The position numbers were made by a program, and so were the translations under genes. Shown in pieces: positions 39,118 through 48,775 of a DNA stretch of 64,000 nucleotides. Each line of letters opens with the position of its first letter. The stretch's first letter is position 1. The stretch lies in assembly GCA_938015595.1 (NCBI GenBank), contig CALLPI010000008.1:62001-126000 (forward strand), in the 5' to 3' direction. The notes under the pieces were generated by a model, which had not been told where the DNA came from, searched no databases, and was given only the letters and a program-made list of their open reading frames with translations. This DNA comes from an uncultured Saprospiraceae bacterium (GTDB lineage: Bacteria; Bacteroidota; Bacteroidia; Chitinophagales; Saprospiraceae).

Positions 39118-39297
39118 TATTGCAAGTAAAGGTTGCATAAAATCCTTACCGTCTCTGTTTCTTCGTGGGGAAGGAGAAGCCCCTTTCGCCTCGCTATAAA
39201 TTTATAATATTGAAAGTTATTGTCTCTCCTCCTTACGTTACACGGAGCGGGTGGTATTTTATCGCACGTATTTCTTCACTCATTTAACCCTCCATTC

Positions 39298-39492
39298 ATG
39301 TTTAATTTCAAAAAACGCGTTGAGCCGGCTAAGTTAGAGCCGTTGACCGAAGAGCAACAACAGCAAATCAAGGGCGGTAAAACGGGCAATCCACCCGACT
39401 GGGATGTGCATGGCAACCCGCCCGACTGGGACGTACATGGCAACCCACCCGACTGGGATGTACATGGCAACCCACCCGACTGGGACAAGTAA
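39298..39492 (+). CDS. GG-leader peptide with four GNPPDWDVH repeats (RiPP-like precursor)
   Basis: The 64-residue product starts at ATG 39298 (MFNFKKRVEPAKLEPLTEEQ). It has a charged leader of about 28 residues ending in QQQQIKGGK, the double-glycine pattern recognised by C39 peptidase/exporters in Bacteroidota natural-product precursors. The remainder is KT followed by four units of GNPPDWDVH, the last ending in DK. The repeats are rich in Pro, Asp and Trp, with no Cys, Ser or extra Thr. A lanthionine core is therefore excluded, and a macrolactone or macrolactam (Asp with Thr/Lys) or an unmodified repeat peptide is possible. No modification enzyme or exporter lies within 10 kb on either side. 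An in-frame codon at 39220 is rejected because it precedes a natural leader start. Downstream is a sensor kinase. Confidence 0.75.
   Translation: MFNFKKRVEPAKLEPLTEEQQQQIKGGKTGNPPDWDVHGNPPDWDVHGNPPDWDVHGNPPDWDK
39385..39489 (+). repeat. 27-bp tandem repeat coding GNPPDWDVH
   Basis: There are three full units (39385-39411, 39412-39438, 39439-39465) and a 24-base unit to 39489. Differences are mostly at third codon positions (for example GAT/GAC, CCA/CCG), so the peptide is conserved while the DNA drifts. Confidence 0.95.
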
Positions 39493-39514
39493 GGGTTAGG
39501 TCTAAAAAAAACAA

Positions 39515-39548
39515 TAACTTTGCCGTCTCCAGCAGCTGTGGAGGCGGC
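39515..39548 (+). promoter_or_regulatory. TAACTTTG box overlapping a terminator hairpin
   Basis: TAACTTTG (39515-39522) fits the -7 consensus for the kinase gene at 39586. Directly after it GCCGTCTCCA (39522-39531) pairs with TGGAGGCGGC (39539-39548), followed by ATTTTAGTTTTT. The hairpin can end the peptide transcript, and a kinase transcript would start inside it. Confidence 0.5.
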
Positions 39549-39585
39549 ATTTTAGTTTTTCCGAAGGTACGCTGAGGTTAAGCTC

Positions 39586-41658
39586 ATGAAAGTTAGGAGT
39601 CTGGTATATTTTCTTTTGTGCATTGCTATCCTCTGCAAAGAACGCGTAGCCGCACAGTTTTCTACGTCTTCGGGCGTGGCGCCCTCCAAAGCCGCCCACT
39701 ACATAGCTATGGGCGACAGCCTGCTGGGGCGGGAAATGATCAAAGAAGCCATAGTGTACTACCAGGCAGCCCTCTCCCAGGCCGAACTGCATCAACAAGG
39801 CCAGTACGAGCTACAAGCACACCTCAGGCTGGGGCAATCTTTCATCACAACAGCGCGCTTTGACGAAGCACTGATGCATATTAAAAAGGCAGAAGCACAC
39901 CCCGTATTGCGTACAGATTCGAAGGAGCAAGCCAAAGTGCTCAGCCTAGCCGGCGCCGCATACGAGAGCCTCGGCAACTACGAACAGGCCTTCCAGTACC
40001 AGTTGAAAGCCTTGGGCTCCCGCGAACGTATGAAGGACTCCTTAGGCATTGCAGAATCATTGTACAAAATAGGCTCCCTGTATTTCCACCATAAAAAATA
40101 CGAAGATGCGCTACGTAATTATAAGGATGCACTATCCATTTGCCAGTCTAGCCAAGCTGTACCGGCCAAGTACACCTTCAACTGCCTGTCGGCCATTGGC
40201 AGCGTGTACGAAAGAATGAGCATGCAAAAAGAAGCCTTGGCCTTCAACTTAGAGTCATTAGAACTAGCTGAGCGAATAGGCAACGACAGAAATAAGGCTT
40301 ATGCTCTGCTCAACATCGGAGAAATCTACGCTAAGCAAGGTGCCTTTGCGCAAGCGCAGGAAGCACTGAATAACGCTCTTCGTATCGGGAAGGCTATGAG
40401 CTTGGTGCGGGTGGAGATACTCGCCTACAAAAACCTGGGGCAACTCTACCTCGATAAGGGTCAAGTGGATAAAGCGCTGTCATCCCTCAATCAGGCTTAT
40501 GCGCTCTGTAAGGAGACCAACTCCAACTCCACACTAGCAGAAGTACTCCAGATCATATTCGCTGCGCATGAAGCTAACTATAACTACGCTGCCGCCAACC
40601 ATTATCTGAAGGAATACACTGCACTGAAGGACTCTCTGCTCAACGAAACCACGGTCAAAGAAATCAGCCGCCTCAACACGCTCTACGAAGTGGAAAAAAA
40701 GGAAAGCGAAATCCAGATACTCCAAAAAGAAAAAGATCTCTTCAAGGCGAAGCAGAAAGCCGACCAACTAACTAACACCATCCTCATAGGGGCTTCTATC
40801 TTCTTGCTTATCCTCTCCGGCTTATTTTTTTATTGGATGAATGAACAGCACAAATCCAATATCAAACTCCAAAGCCTCAATCGGCAAATTGAAGACCAAA
40901 ACCGCCAACTGGCCTCCTACAACGAGGAACTACGCCAATATGCCTATGTAGCCTCGCACGACCTCCAGGAACCCCTGCGCACTATCGGTTCTTTTGTCAC
41001 CATCCTCAAGCGAAAATATACCGACCAGCTCGATGATCAGGCCCGCCAATATATGGACTATGTGACCAAGGGCGTATCCCGTCTGCAGCGCTTGCTTAAA
41101 GACCTGCTTACCTACACCCATATTGACCGCGAAAAAACGGATTCTGACGTCGTGCATACTGGTACCTTGGTGCGCACCGTACTGGATAGCTTGCAGGAAA
41201 CCATCCGAGAGGCCCAAGCCAACATCCTCTTTGACCAAAACGCCATGCCTGTTGTCAAAGGTAGCAATCTGCACCTGAGCCTGGTATTTCAAAATTTGAT
41301 CAGCAATGCTATCAAGTTCAGGAGCGAGGTGCCACCCGAAGTGGAAATTGGCTGCCTGACTGAAGCCAGCAAGGGCGAATACCTGTTCTACGTGCGCGAT
41401 AATGGCATAGGGGTTCCGGCCGATTTCCAGACCAAGATGTTCGAGATGTTCACCCGCCTGCACGCCCGCGATGAGTATGAAGGCTCCGGTATAGGCTTGG
41501 CTACTTGCCGAAAAATTGTAGAGAACCACGGTGGCCGTATTTGGGCAGAATCAGAGCCTGGTATGGGCACGGCCATTTTCTTCACGCTACCTAAGCTGGA
41601 GGATGCTCGAGCCGAAGAAGAAGAAAAACGCGCTGCAAGCGTCGCAACACCAATGTAA
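39586..41658 (+). CDS. Sensor histidine kinase with periplasmic TPR domain
   Basis: The 690-residue protein has a signal peptide (to about VAAQ) and six to seven tetratricopeptide units (residues about 35-350; for example LLGREMIKEAIVYYQAALSQ). A coiled stretch and one transmembrane helix (about 395-417) lead into a second coiled coil. The kinase follows: HisKA box YVASHDLQEPLRTIGSF with His458, then an HATPase domain with FQNLISNAIKF, DNGIGVP and GSGIGLATCRKI. The TPR part therefore faces the periplasm and probably binds a peptide or protein ligand. There is no fused receiver or DNA-binding domain and no regulator gene beside it. Its position 94 bases after the repeat-peptide gene suggests that the peptide could be a ligand, which is inference. 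Confidence 0.88.
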   Translation: MKVRSLVYFLLCIAILCKERVAAQFSTSSGVAPSKAAHYIAMGDSLLGREMIKEAIVYYQAALSQAELHQQGQYELQAHLRLGQSFITTARFDEALMHIKKAEAHPVLRTDSKEQAKVLSLAGAAYESLGNYEQAFQYQLKALGSRERMKDSLGIAESLYKIGSLYFHHKKYEDALRNYKDALSICQSSQAVPAKYTFNCLSAIGSVYERMSMQKEALAFNLESLELAERIGNDRNKAYALLNIGEIYAKQGAFAQAQEALNNALRIGKAMSLVRVEILAYKNLGQLYLDKGQVDKALSSLNQAYALCKETNSNSTLAEVLQIIFAAHEANYNYAAANHYLKEYTALKDSLLNETTVKEISRLNTLYEVEKKESEIQILQKEKDLFKAKQKADQLTNTILIGASIFLLILSGLFFYWMNEQHKSNIKLQSLNRQIEDQNRQLASYNEELRQYAYVASHDLQEPLRTIGSFVTILKRKYTDQLDDQARQYMDYVTKGVSRLQRLLKDLLTYTHIDREKTDSDVVHTGTLVRTVLDSLQETIREAQANILFDQNAMPVVKGSNLHLSLVFQNLISNAIKFRSEVPPEVEIGCLTEASKGEYLFYVRDNGIGVPADFQTKMFEMFTRLHARDEYEGSGIGLATCRKIVENHGGRIWAESEPGMGTAIFFTLPKLEDARAEEEEKRAASVATPM

Positions 41659-41683
41659 TAGATCAGTGTTTGGAGAGTTACTT

Positions 41684-44600
41684 TTATCGCATGAGGATAA
41701 GCTCTCCGCTAAATTGCTCGATGTGGCCGCCCCAGAGTTCCAGTTCTATCATAACCACAAATACTGCAGGGTTGAGGGGGCGCCCATCTACATGGCCATC
41801 CCATCCATAAGTAGGGTCATTTGGCGGAAAATCCCGACGGCTGAACACCAGGCTTCCCCAACGGTCGAAGATGCGCAGCCAGCGCACGCTTTGCACTGCT
41901 GGCCCGGCGAATATGACAAACGCGTCGTTATGCCCATCGCCATTGGGAGAGAAAGCTGTAGGTACAAAGTACAGCCCTTTGGTATCTACCCACACCCGCA
42001 CATAATCCGTGGCTTGACATCCAGCTGCATTGAACACCGTAACGCGGTAGGTCTCGTTGGCTGTGGGCCTCACTGTGGGGGTCAAACTTTCCGGGTTAGA
42101 CAATTGCTCTGCCGGTGTCCATATTATTCGTGTCACCGGCTGGTTGACTATAGCTTCCAGGCGCGCGCTGTCGCCCAGGCGCAAGAAGATGTCAGGCCCA
42201 AGTTCTACCAAAGCGGGTTGGGCTTCTGGCAGTACAATGACCGAGTCTCTGGCGCAGCCCAACGCATCCTGTACGCTGAGCGTGTAGCTGCCTGGCGCCA
42301 GATTGGTATAGACCAACTGCGCGCTCAAGGAGCCGTTGTTCAACGAAGTGCGGAAAGGAGGCGTGCCGCCAATAATGCCTACCAGGTGAATCTGGCCATT
42401 GGTCAAGTCTGTACAAGAGGGCGGTGTGATGTCCAGCACTAATTCGCTAATAAAGAGAGCCGATTGGAATACCTCTATCCGAGCGCTATCCTGGCAGCCG
42501 TTGAATCCATCAGTTAGAATTAGGAGATGCTCGCCGGAGCTTGCAGTAGTAGCTTGCGGTGTACCTTGCCCCGCGAGTATACCGCCGGACGGCCCCCACC
42601 ATTGGAAGGTCAACGCCCCCCGTCCGCCAGAAGCACGAGCATCTAGTGTTACTTGGGGCGTGCTGCAGTCGAGCGTATCGGGCAGTGCTATGCGTGCGCT
42701 GGGGCGCAAGGTATCTTGTTGCACTATGGCGCTGGCTGCTCCGGTGCAGCCATTGCGTGTATCGGTAGCAAGCAATTGGTAGCGCCCTGGCATATTGGCT
42801 GCATAAGAGGGCATTAGCGAAGCAATAGTATCGCCGGAAGGCAATATCCAGGCATAAGTCATGAACTGCCCCGGAGGAGAGACTGCGCCTGTGAGCGGTA
42901 CAGTGATGCGGGTGCAGGTCAAAGGTTCGGGTGCAGCAATGTTGACAAACGGAGGATCAAAGCTACCGCCGATCTGTATCAGCGCTGTATCGCGGCAGCC
43001 ATTACCCGGATCTTCGAGCACCAGTCGGTAAAAACCTACGCTTTGTACCCTGATGAAAGCGCTATCGGCAGGACCGGCAATGCTACCCGGCGCGCCAAAC
43101 CACCGGAAGCGAAGGTCTTGCCCAGATATTGAATACGAGGTGCTGGCATCTATGGTCAAAGTATCGCGCGCGCAGTTCAGTGTGACGCCATCTGGGGCAT
43201 TTATTCGAATCATGGGGCGTTCTTGGTTGCGTAGTACTATTACAGTATCGCTATCGGCACAGCCGTTGATAGGGTCGGTAATGTGCAAAATATAGACGCC
43301 AGGCGCATTGATCCTGGGATTGGGCGTCTGCTCGCCATCCAGGATGACGCCATTAGGTGTACTCCAACTCCACTGCACCGGCGCGCCAATGGTTTGCGCG
43401 ACACCTTGCAGGCGCAACTCTTGTACAATGCAGGTCAGTGCGGTATCGGGGCCGGCATTAGCAACAGGGAAGTTGTCGTTCAGCTGCACTGTCACAGAGT
43501 CAGTAGTGATGCAGCCGTTGTCGGTGCGCTGCACCCGCAATATATACACATCCGGTTGGCTTACCACAGGAGTTAGTATACTGGAGTCGGACAGCAGGCT
43601 GCCACCTAGCGCATACCATTGCCATTGCAGTCCAACTCCTACTGGTCCAGCTGCGCCGTTCAGCATAAGGCTAGGAGTGGTACAGCTCAACACCCCAGGA
43701 GCTATACCGGCGTCCGCTATGGGAGGAATGGTATTTTGGTTGACATTGAAAAAGCTGGCGTTCCGGCATCCGGTGGCTAAATCAGTGACCTCAAGCCGAT
43801 AGATTCCAGGTGTGCGAATTTCTCGGCTAATTCCCGATGTACAGTCCACTGCAATACTCGCCGCCTCCATCCGGCACCATGAAATGGCCCTACCTACAGT
43901 GTCTGCCGGTATTAGTGCAGCTACACGCACACTGTCCGCGCAGGTAAGCGTTAAGTCGGGCACCGTAGGCACAGCAGGTAGTTGGGTAGAAAGAGCGACT
44001 TGCATAGTGTCGGTAGCCGTGCAGCCGTTATGCTTATTGGTTACCTGCAATATATAGCGTCCGGCTGCGGTCGCAATAGGGTTAATCGTAGTGTCTCCAG
44101 CAATAATAAATGCAGGAGGTATGCCCTGCCATTGATAGGCAAACTGCGCACCCAGGCTGGAGCCGTCCCCTTCCAGGATGGCGAAAGGCATGGAGCAGGT
44201 GATGAGTTTGTCAGGGCCGGCATTGGCTATCGGGTGCAAAGTGTCAATTTGTACTTGTACGGTATCGGTTGCGAAGCACCCTGTGCGCAGGTCTCGTACA
44301 GCAAGGGTGTAAAGGCCAGGCTGTACAACGACGACAGTCGGTTGGTCGGTAGGTGCCACGGATTGCCCTTGCAGGGTTTGCCATTCATATCGAATGAAGG
44401 CTCCGGTGGTTGTATTCGTTCCTCCTAATACAACGCTACTCTGCTGGCAATCAATCTGCTGATCGGATCCAGCATCGGCTACCGGAGGCGTATTCAAGGC
44501 AGGCACCTGTACATTTACAAAAACCGTAATGCCGGCAGTGTCAGTCACTGCCAGTGTGTAAAGGCCAGCGCGCACCAGAGGGGTCAGGGTATTACCTCCG

Positions 44601-47600
44601 GAAAGAATAGCGCCCGTGGCAGTAGTCCACTGTACTATGCACCCCGGGCAAGGCTCACAGAAGGAGGCCATTAGGGGGATTTCCGAAACAGCGCAAGTAA
44701 TGGTGTCCGGGGCTGCTACGCGTACGCACGGCCCGCAGTTCGGCTGAGTAATGGTCACAGATTCCTGGTTGGCACACCCCGATATCGTATCCACTACCGA
44801 CAGCGTGTAAATTCCTGTAGTCTCAATCCAGACTTCTTGAGGCGTTTGGGCAGAGCGAATGCCCGGCCCACTCCAGGTCAACACATAATGTGCCGAGGGG
44901 GGGGCTATGAAAGCACGCAACAAGAAGGAGTCCTGTCCACAGGGAAAGGTGGTATTGCCAAAATTGATAAGCGGTATGACAGTCTGCTCTACGATGGTGA
45001 CAAAGTCCAAGGCGGTACACCCATTTACAGTGTCTATCACCTCAAGGAAATAACCACCTGGTACGGCGACTGAGTCCAGCAATGTCATACCGAGCGGCGT
45101 ACCGGCGGCATTGGTCCAGTGATAGACATAACGCGACCCTGTGGAGGAAGCCCGGCCATCCAATATGCCAAAGGGGTGGGCGCAGGTAATGGTGTCAGGG
45201 GGGCCAGCATCGGCTACAGGTGGGGTTTGATCGGCCAGGACAGTGGTAAGCGCCGTATCACTTACGCCGGTAGCGATATTCCTGACTACCAGTTGGTAGT
45301 TGCCGGGGCACACCACCTGCACCTGTTGGCTGCCTTGCCCACCCACGATACATCCAGGAGCCGGCCCCGTCCATTCGTACGCAATTTCCGGCCCTGCAGA
45401 AGAGGCCTGGGCATCCAGCGTAAGAGTATTCTGCAAGCAGGTCAAAATGCCGTGAGCTTCAATTCGGGCTCGCACTGCGCAATCGAGCACCACCACGGCG
45501 GTGTCGGCGTCGGGGCAGTTGAGTGCCAGGGTATTCACGCGCAGGATATATGTACCAGCGGCATTTACCTCTGGCGAAATGGTGGTAAACCCAGCGGGTG
45601 TGCCGTTGTATAGCCACTCATATACCCCGTACACCGAGGCACTGCCGTCTATTACAACGGTGCCGGTGGTGCACGACAAACGCAAGGTGTCGGGTAGTAC
45701 GGCAATGGCCGCAGCTTGTGCTAGCAACACCAACACAGTGTCGGTGGCAGTGCAGCTATTGTCTGCGTTTGACACGGTGAGGGTATAGACGCCTGGACAA
45801 TCAGCCATGGCTGTGATCTGATCGGCGGGGCTGAGCAAGCATGGGCCGCTCCACTGGTAGCTGATGCTTGGGCCAGTTGCGGAGCCAGCACCATCCAGCA
45901 GCGCTTCTCTAGTTTGGCAATCCAGGATGAAATCGTCGCCGGCACGAGCCAGCGGCAGGTTTCTATCTACTACGACTACAGTGTTGGAGGTGTCGCTGCA
46001 GCCATTGCGGAGGTCGTGCACAGTCAGTACATATACCCCTCCATCTGCTACCAGCGCCGTAGGGCTGTTGGTAGGCCCCAGGATGATGCCGTTCAGGGTT
46101 TGCCACTCATATCGGATAAATGGCCCGGCGGAAGAGTTGCCGCCTATTGCAATGGACGAAGTTGCGCAATCAATGCGTCCTCCCGGGCCAGGGTCGGCCA
46201 CAGGCGCTATCGTGTCTATGAGCACCTCTACTGAGTCCACGCCGGTACAGCCATTGTCGAGATTGGTCACTTCAAGCCGGTATATGCCTGGCTGCGATAC
46301 TATTGGCGAAAACTCCATGGCGCCGGATATGATACCCGGCCCGTACCATGTAATTTGTATGGAACTGCCTGTTGCTGTTGCATCACCCTGGAGCGTTACC
46401 GTCGGTCTCTCACAGGTCAGCGTCTGAGGCTGGCCTGCTGAAGGGAGGGGATGTAGTGTGTCTTGCGTTATCTGGATGCTATCGGAGGCCACACAGCCAT
46501 TGCTCAGGCTAACGGCTTGCAGGAGGTAAACTCCTGGGCATGCAGCTACCGCTGTGAATGGCATAGGCGCACCGGCAATGCAGGGGCCTGACCAGGTATA
46601 GACTACATCAGGCGCTGTCTGAACCGGCGCCAGCAGGGCAGAAGTCTCGGTGCAGGTCAGGCGTTGGTCTATTCCGGCCAAGGCTATGGGTGCCAGCGTA
46701 TCCATTTGAAGCAGGATAGTATCAGAAGCAGTGCAGCCATTTGTGGTGTCGAGTACGGAAAGCGTGTAAAGCCCTGCGGCTATGGCCATAATGGCAGGCG
46801 TACCGTTTGAACTACTGAACTGGCCTGTGTCGGTAGTCCATTGATACGTAAATTGAGCGCCAGTACTTGTGTTGGCCCCGCCTAGGGTCAGGGTAGTAAG
46901 CGCACAGGTCAGCGTACTATCTGGACCAGCATCAGCCATGGGCGCCTGCCGGTTTTCTACAACTAGTATAGAATCTGTGACAAGACAAGCTGGTCCGGTT
47001 AGAGGACTTATCTCGAGGCGATACCACCCGGTGTCGGTCACATTCAGCATGGGGCTGTTTCCGATGGAGTCGCCTTGAGTATTTCGCCAGAGGAAGCGTA
47101 GGGCTCCCAAAGGTGTGGAAGCCAAGGCATCAAGTATCACCTGCGGGCGCGCGCAGGTGAGGGTGTCTGGAGTTGCTATGCGGGCTTGGAGGTTGGCTAC
47201 GTCCAACCGGAGCGTCACGGTGCTGTCGCAAGCCTGAGTTGAGGTAAGAGGTACGGTGAAAATACCGGACTGCCAGTAGGGGTTTCCGCCTACCCAAACG
47301 GTATCGCCGGCGCAGATGGCCGTGTCTAAGGTGATGTTATAGACAGGGCGCACCAGCAGGTCCAGCACAACGGTGCTGTCGCAACCCGTACTTGCAGTCA
47401 GTATCTGGGTATAATTGCCCGATTGGGTATAAGCAATAGCTCCTATATACATGGTGTCGCCTTCGCAGATGGTTTCCATCAGGCTGGTCATGGGCAAAGG
47501 GTGCACCGTTAGGTTGAGTTGTACAATACTATCGCAGCCACCGGCGCCCTGCAGCGTGCGCAGGTGTGTACCCTCAGTTGTGTAGGGGAAAGTGCCGATG

Positions 47601-48616
47601 TAAGCAGTGTCGCCCTGGCAAATTTGCTGGGTGATTCGGGTAGTATCGGGCGGGGCAAGTATGCGAATGGAGGCGCAAGAAGCTGTAAGCTCACCGCAGA
47701 AAGAAGGTGAAAGCCCATTAAGGTCGCGCTGCAGGCTGTCCAGGGTGATAGGCGTAGCCAGGGAAGGTAGCCGCGTGGAGTCTGCTCTTTCGTAAGACAG
47801 TGCACACACCGTGTAGGTGCCGGCAGGGCGCTGCTGGAGGTTGAGATTCGGGTTGTAGGCTATGATGGTATCGTTTAAGGCAATGACGTAAGTATAGGCA
47901 AACAGGGTGCTGTCGGGCTGTCGGCCAGGGTAGAACGGTAAAGGACGAAGCCTTGAGAGCGTATCGGCGCCTCGGCATACGGCTAGGTTGGGCGGGTTGT
48001 GCCACTCGCCAGGGTCGGCCAGGCAGCAATCAATGCCGCGCTCATCGCAAAAAACCAGGCGAAAGTCCAGTATGGCGCCGCTGTAAAAAGGCGAAGGATC
48101 ATTGACTACGGTGAGTGTCCAGTTCCCGTTTACTGGGCCGGAGTTGAAGTCTTCCAAGCAGCCGGCGTACGGATAGTAGGAGCCAATGTATCGGCCACCG
48201 GAAAGAAAGTTGAGCGTCTGGTTGTTGTTCCACTGGGTGGCATAGCCCAAATCGGGCATAGCGGGGTCAGCACAGCGCACAAAGCTGATATCCCATCGGG
48301 CAAAAAAGGTGAACGCGGTAGGGTCGTCAGTGTGGGGTCCGATGAGTTGGATGGTGGTTCCGTTGGGGGAGGTAAGCCAGAGTTCAAGGTTTTCTATAAA
48401 CTGATGCACAAATTCAATTTCTACGGCACAGATGCCCTGGGCAGGGTCGGCCAAATTGTCGTTGAACACGCCAGCAATCTCTATAGCAAAGGTATGTGTA
48501 GCGTTGGGGTTTATCCAAAGCGTATCTTCGAGGCCGCACACCTGCGCACCCAGCCAACAGGGCAGCAGGCAGAGTTGCCACAGGAAGAACATGCGCTGGA
48601 TACGGGTAAAATTCAC
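41684..48616 (-). CDS. Giant repeat adhesin-like protein with T9SS type B C-terminus
   Basis: The 2310-residue secreted protein has a signal peptide ending near LGAQ. A proprotein-convertase P-like domain follows (residues about 25-200, with ENLELWLTSPNGTTIQLIGP). Three units of about 45 residues have the pattern ICxGDT...GCDSxV (about 325-470). Then 19 Ig/PKD-like repeats of about 83 residues run from 475 to 2060, each marked by ADAGPD-type starts, a conserved TC, and GxYxLxVxD...NGC. A SprB-like unit (NGQIHLVGIIGGTPPF, about 2080-2150) precedes the C-terminal domain with FVPTAFSPNGDGHNDAF and IFDRWGSLVF, the type B sorting signal of gliding-motility surface proteins. It is probably exported by Sec and the type IX system and anchored on the cell surface for adhesion or gliding. 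Confidence 0.9.
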   Translation of the reverse strand: MNFTRIQRMFFLWQLCLLPCWLGAQVCGLEDTLWINPNATHTFAIEIAGVFNDNLADPAQGICAVEIEFVHQFIENLELWLTSPNGTTIQLIGPHTDDPTAFTFFARWDISFVRCADPAMPDLGYATQWNNNQTLNFLSGGRYIGSYYPYAGCLEDFNSGPVNGNWTLTVVNDPSPFYSGAILDFRLVFCDERGIDCCLADPGEWHNPPNLAVCRGADTLSRLRPLPFYPGRQPDSTLFAYTYVIALNDTIIAYNPNLNLQQRPAGTYTVCALSYERADSTRLPSLATPITLDSLQRDLNGLSPSFCGELTASCASIRILAPPDTTRITQQICQGDTAYIGTFPYTTEGTHLRTLQGAGGCDSIVQLNLTVHPLPMTSLMETICEGDTMYIGAIAYTQSGNYTQILTASTGCDSTVVLDLLVRPVYNITLDTAICAGDTVWVGGNPYWQSGIFTVPLTSTQACDSTVTLRLDVANLQARIATPDTLTCARPQVILDALASTPLGALRFLWRNTQGDSIGNSPMLNVTDTGWYRLEISPLTGPACLVTDSILVVENRQAPMADAGPDSTLTCALTTLTLGGANTSTGAQFTYQWTTDTGQFSSSNGTPAIMAIAAGLYTLSVLDTTNGCTASDTILLQMDTLAPIALAGIDQRLTCTETSALLAPVQTAPDVVYTWSGPCIAGAPMPFTAVAACPGVYLLQAVSLSNGCVASDSIQITQDTLHPLPSAGQPQTLTCERPTVTLQGDATATGSSIQITWYGPGIISGAMEFSPIVSQPGIYRLEVTNLDNGCTGVDSVEVLIDTIAPVADPGPGGRIDCATSSIAIGGNSSAGPFIRYEWQTLNGIILGPTNSPTALVADGGVYVLTVHDLRNGCSDTSNTVVVVDRNLPLARAGDDFILDCQTREALLDGAGSATGPSISYQWSGPCLLSPADQITAMADCPGVYTLTVSNADNSCTATDTVLVLLAQAAAIAVLPDTLRLSCTTGTVVIDGSASVYGVYEWLYNGTPAGFTTISPEVNAAGTYILRVNTLALNCPDADTAVVVLDCAVRARIEAHGILTCLQNTLTLDAQASSAGPEIAYEWTGPAPGCIVGGQGSQQVQVVCPGNYQLVVRNIATGVSDTALTTVLADQTPPVADAGPPDTITCAHPFGILDGRASSTGSRYVYHWTNAAGTPLGMTLLDSVAVPGGYFLEVIDTVNGCTALDFVTIVEQTVIPLINFGNTTFPCGQDSFLLRAFIAPPSAHYVLTWSGPGIRSAQTPQEVWIETTGIYTLSVVDTISGCANQESVTITQPNCGPCVRVAAPDTITCAVSEIPLMASFCEPCPGCIVQWTTATGAILSGGNTLTPLVRAGLYTLAVTDTAGITVFVNVQVPALNTPPVADAGSDQQIDCQQSSVVLGGTNTTTGAFIRYEWQTLQGQSVAPTDQPTVVVVQPGLYTLAVRDLRTGCFATDTVQVQIDTLHPIANAGPDKLITCSMPFAILEGDGSSLGAQFAYQWQGIPPAFIIAGDTTINPIATAAGRYILQVTNKHNGCTATDTMQVALSTQLPAVPTVPDLTLTCADSVRVAALIPADTVGRAISWCRMEAASIAVDCTSGISREIRTPGIYRLEVTDLATGCRNASFFNVNQNTIPPIADAGIAPGVLSCTTPSLMLNGAAGPVGVGLQWQWYALGGSLLSDSSILTPVVSQPDVYILRVQRTDNGCITTDSVTVQLNDNFPVANAGPDTALTCIVQELRLQGVAQTIGAPVQWSWSTPNGVILDGEQTPNPRINAPGVYILHITDPINGCADSDTVIVLRNQERPMIRINAPDGVTLNCARDTLTIDASTSYSISGQDLRFRWFGAPGSIAGPADSAFIRVQSVGFYRLVLEDPGNGCRDTALIQIGGSFDPPFVNIAAPEPLTCTRITVPLTGAVSPPGQFMTYAWILPSGDTIASLMPSYAANMPGRYQLLATDTRNGCTGAASAIVQQDTLRPSARIALPDTLDCSTPQVTLDARASGGRGALTFQWWGPSGGILAGQGTPQATTASSGEHLLILTDGFNGCQDSARIEVFQSALFISELVLDITPPSCTDLTNGQIHLVGIIGGTPPFRTSLNNGSLSAQLVYTNLAPGSYTLSVQDALGCARDSVIVLPEAQPALVELGPDIFLRLGDSARLEAIVNQPVTRIIWTPAEQLSNPESLTPTVRPTANETYRVTVFNAAGCQATDYVRVWVDTKGLYFVPTAFSPNGDGHNDAFVIFAGPAVQSVRWLRIFDRWGSLVFSRRDFPPNDPTYGWDGHVDGRPLNPAVFVVMIELELWGGHIEQFSGELILMR

Positions 48617-48664
48617 GACACTTTAATAGTTTGGGATTATATGGCCTTGGGAGCGCACAGTGCC

Positions 48665-48672
48665 CAAAAGTA
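48665..48672 (-). promoter_or_regulatory. -7 box TACTTTTG for the giant adhesin
   Basis: TACTTTTG on the minus strand ends 48 bases before the start at 48616. Confidence 0.45.
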
Positions 48673-48775
48673 AGACGCCCTTTGGACAAGTTTCGTTTCC
48701 TGTGGCCAGCGAATTAACGCAAAAATCTTGCTGCTACATATAAAAATAGTAGCCTCAGCTTCCTCGCCAGTGAAG

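Noticed and set aside
39385-39489. Regular 27-bp repeats as a CRISPR array
   Set aside because: Units are directly adjacent without spacers and are in frame within a coding sequence.
39298-39492. Calling the repeat peptide a lanthipeptide or graspetide
   Set aside because: The core lacks Cys, and no lanthionine synthetase or ATP-grasp ligase lies nearby; class assignment would be a guess.
41531-42442. Long antisense frames over the giant adhesin gene (here and through 48673)
   Set aside because: The opposite strand carries an uninterrupted 2310-residue protein with clear domains; the antisense frames are by-products of its codon use.
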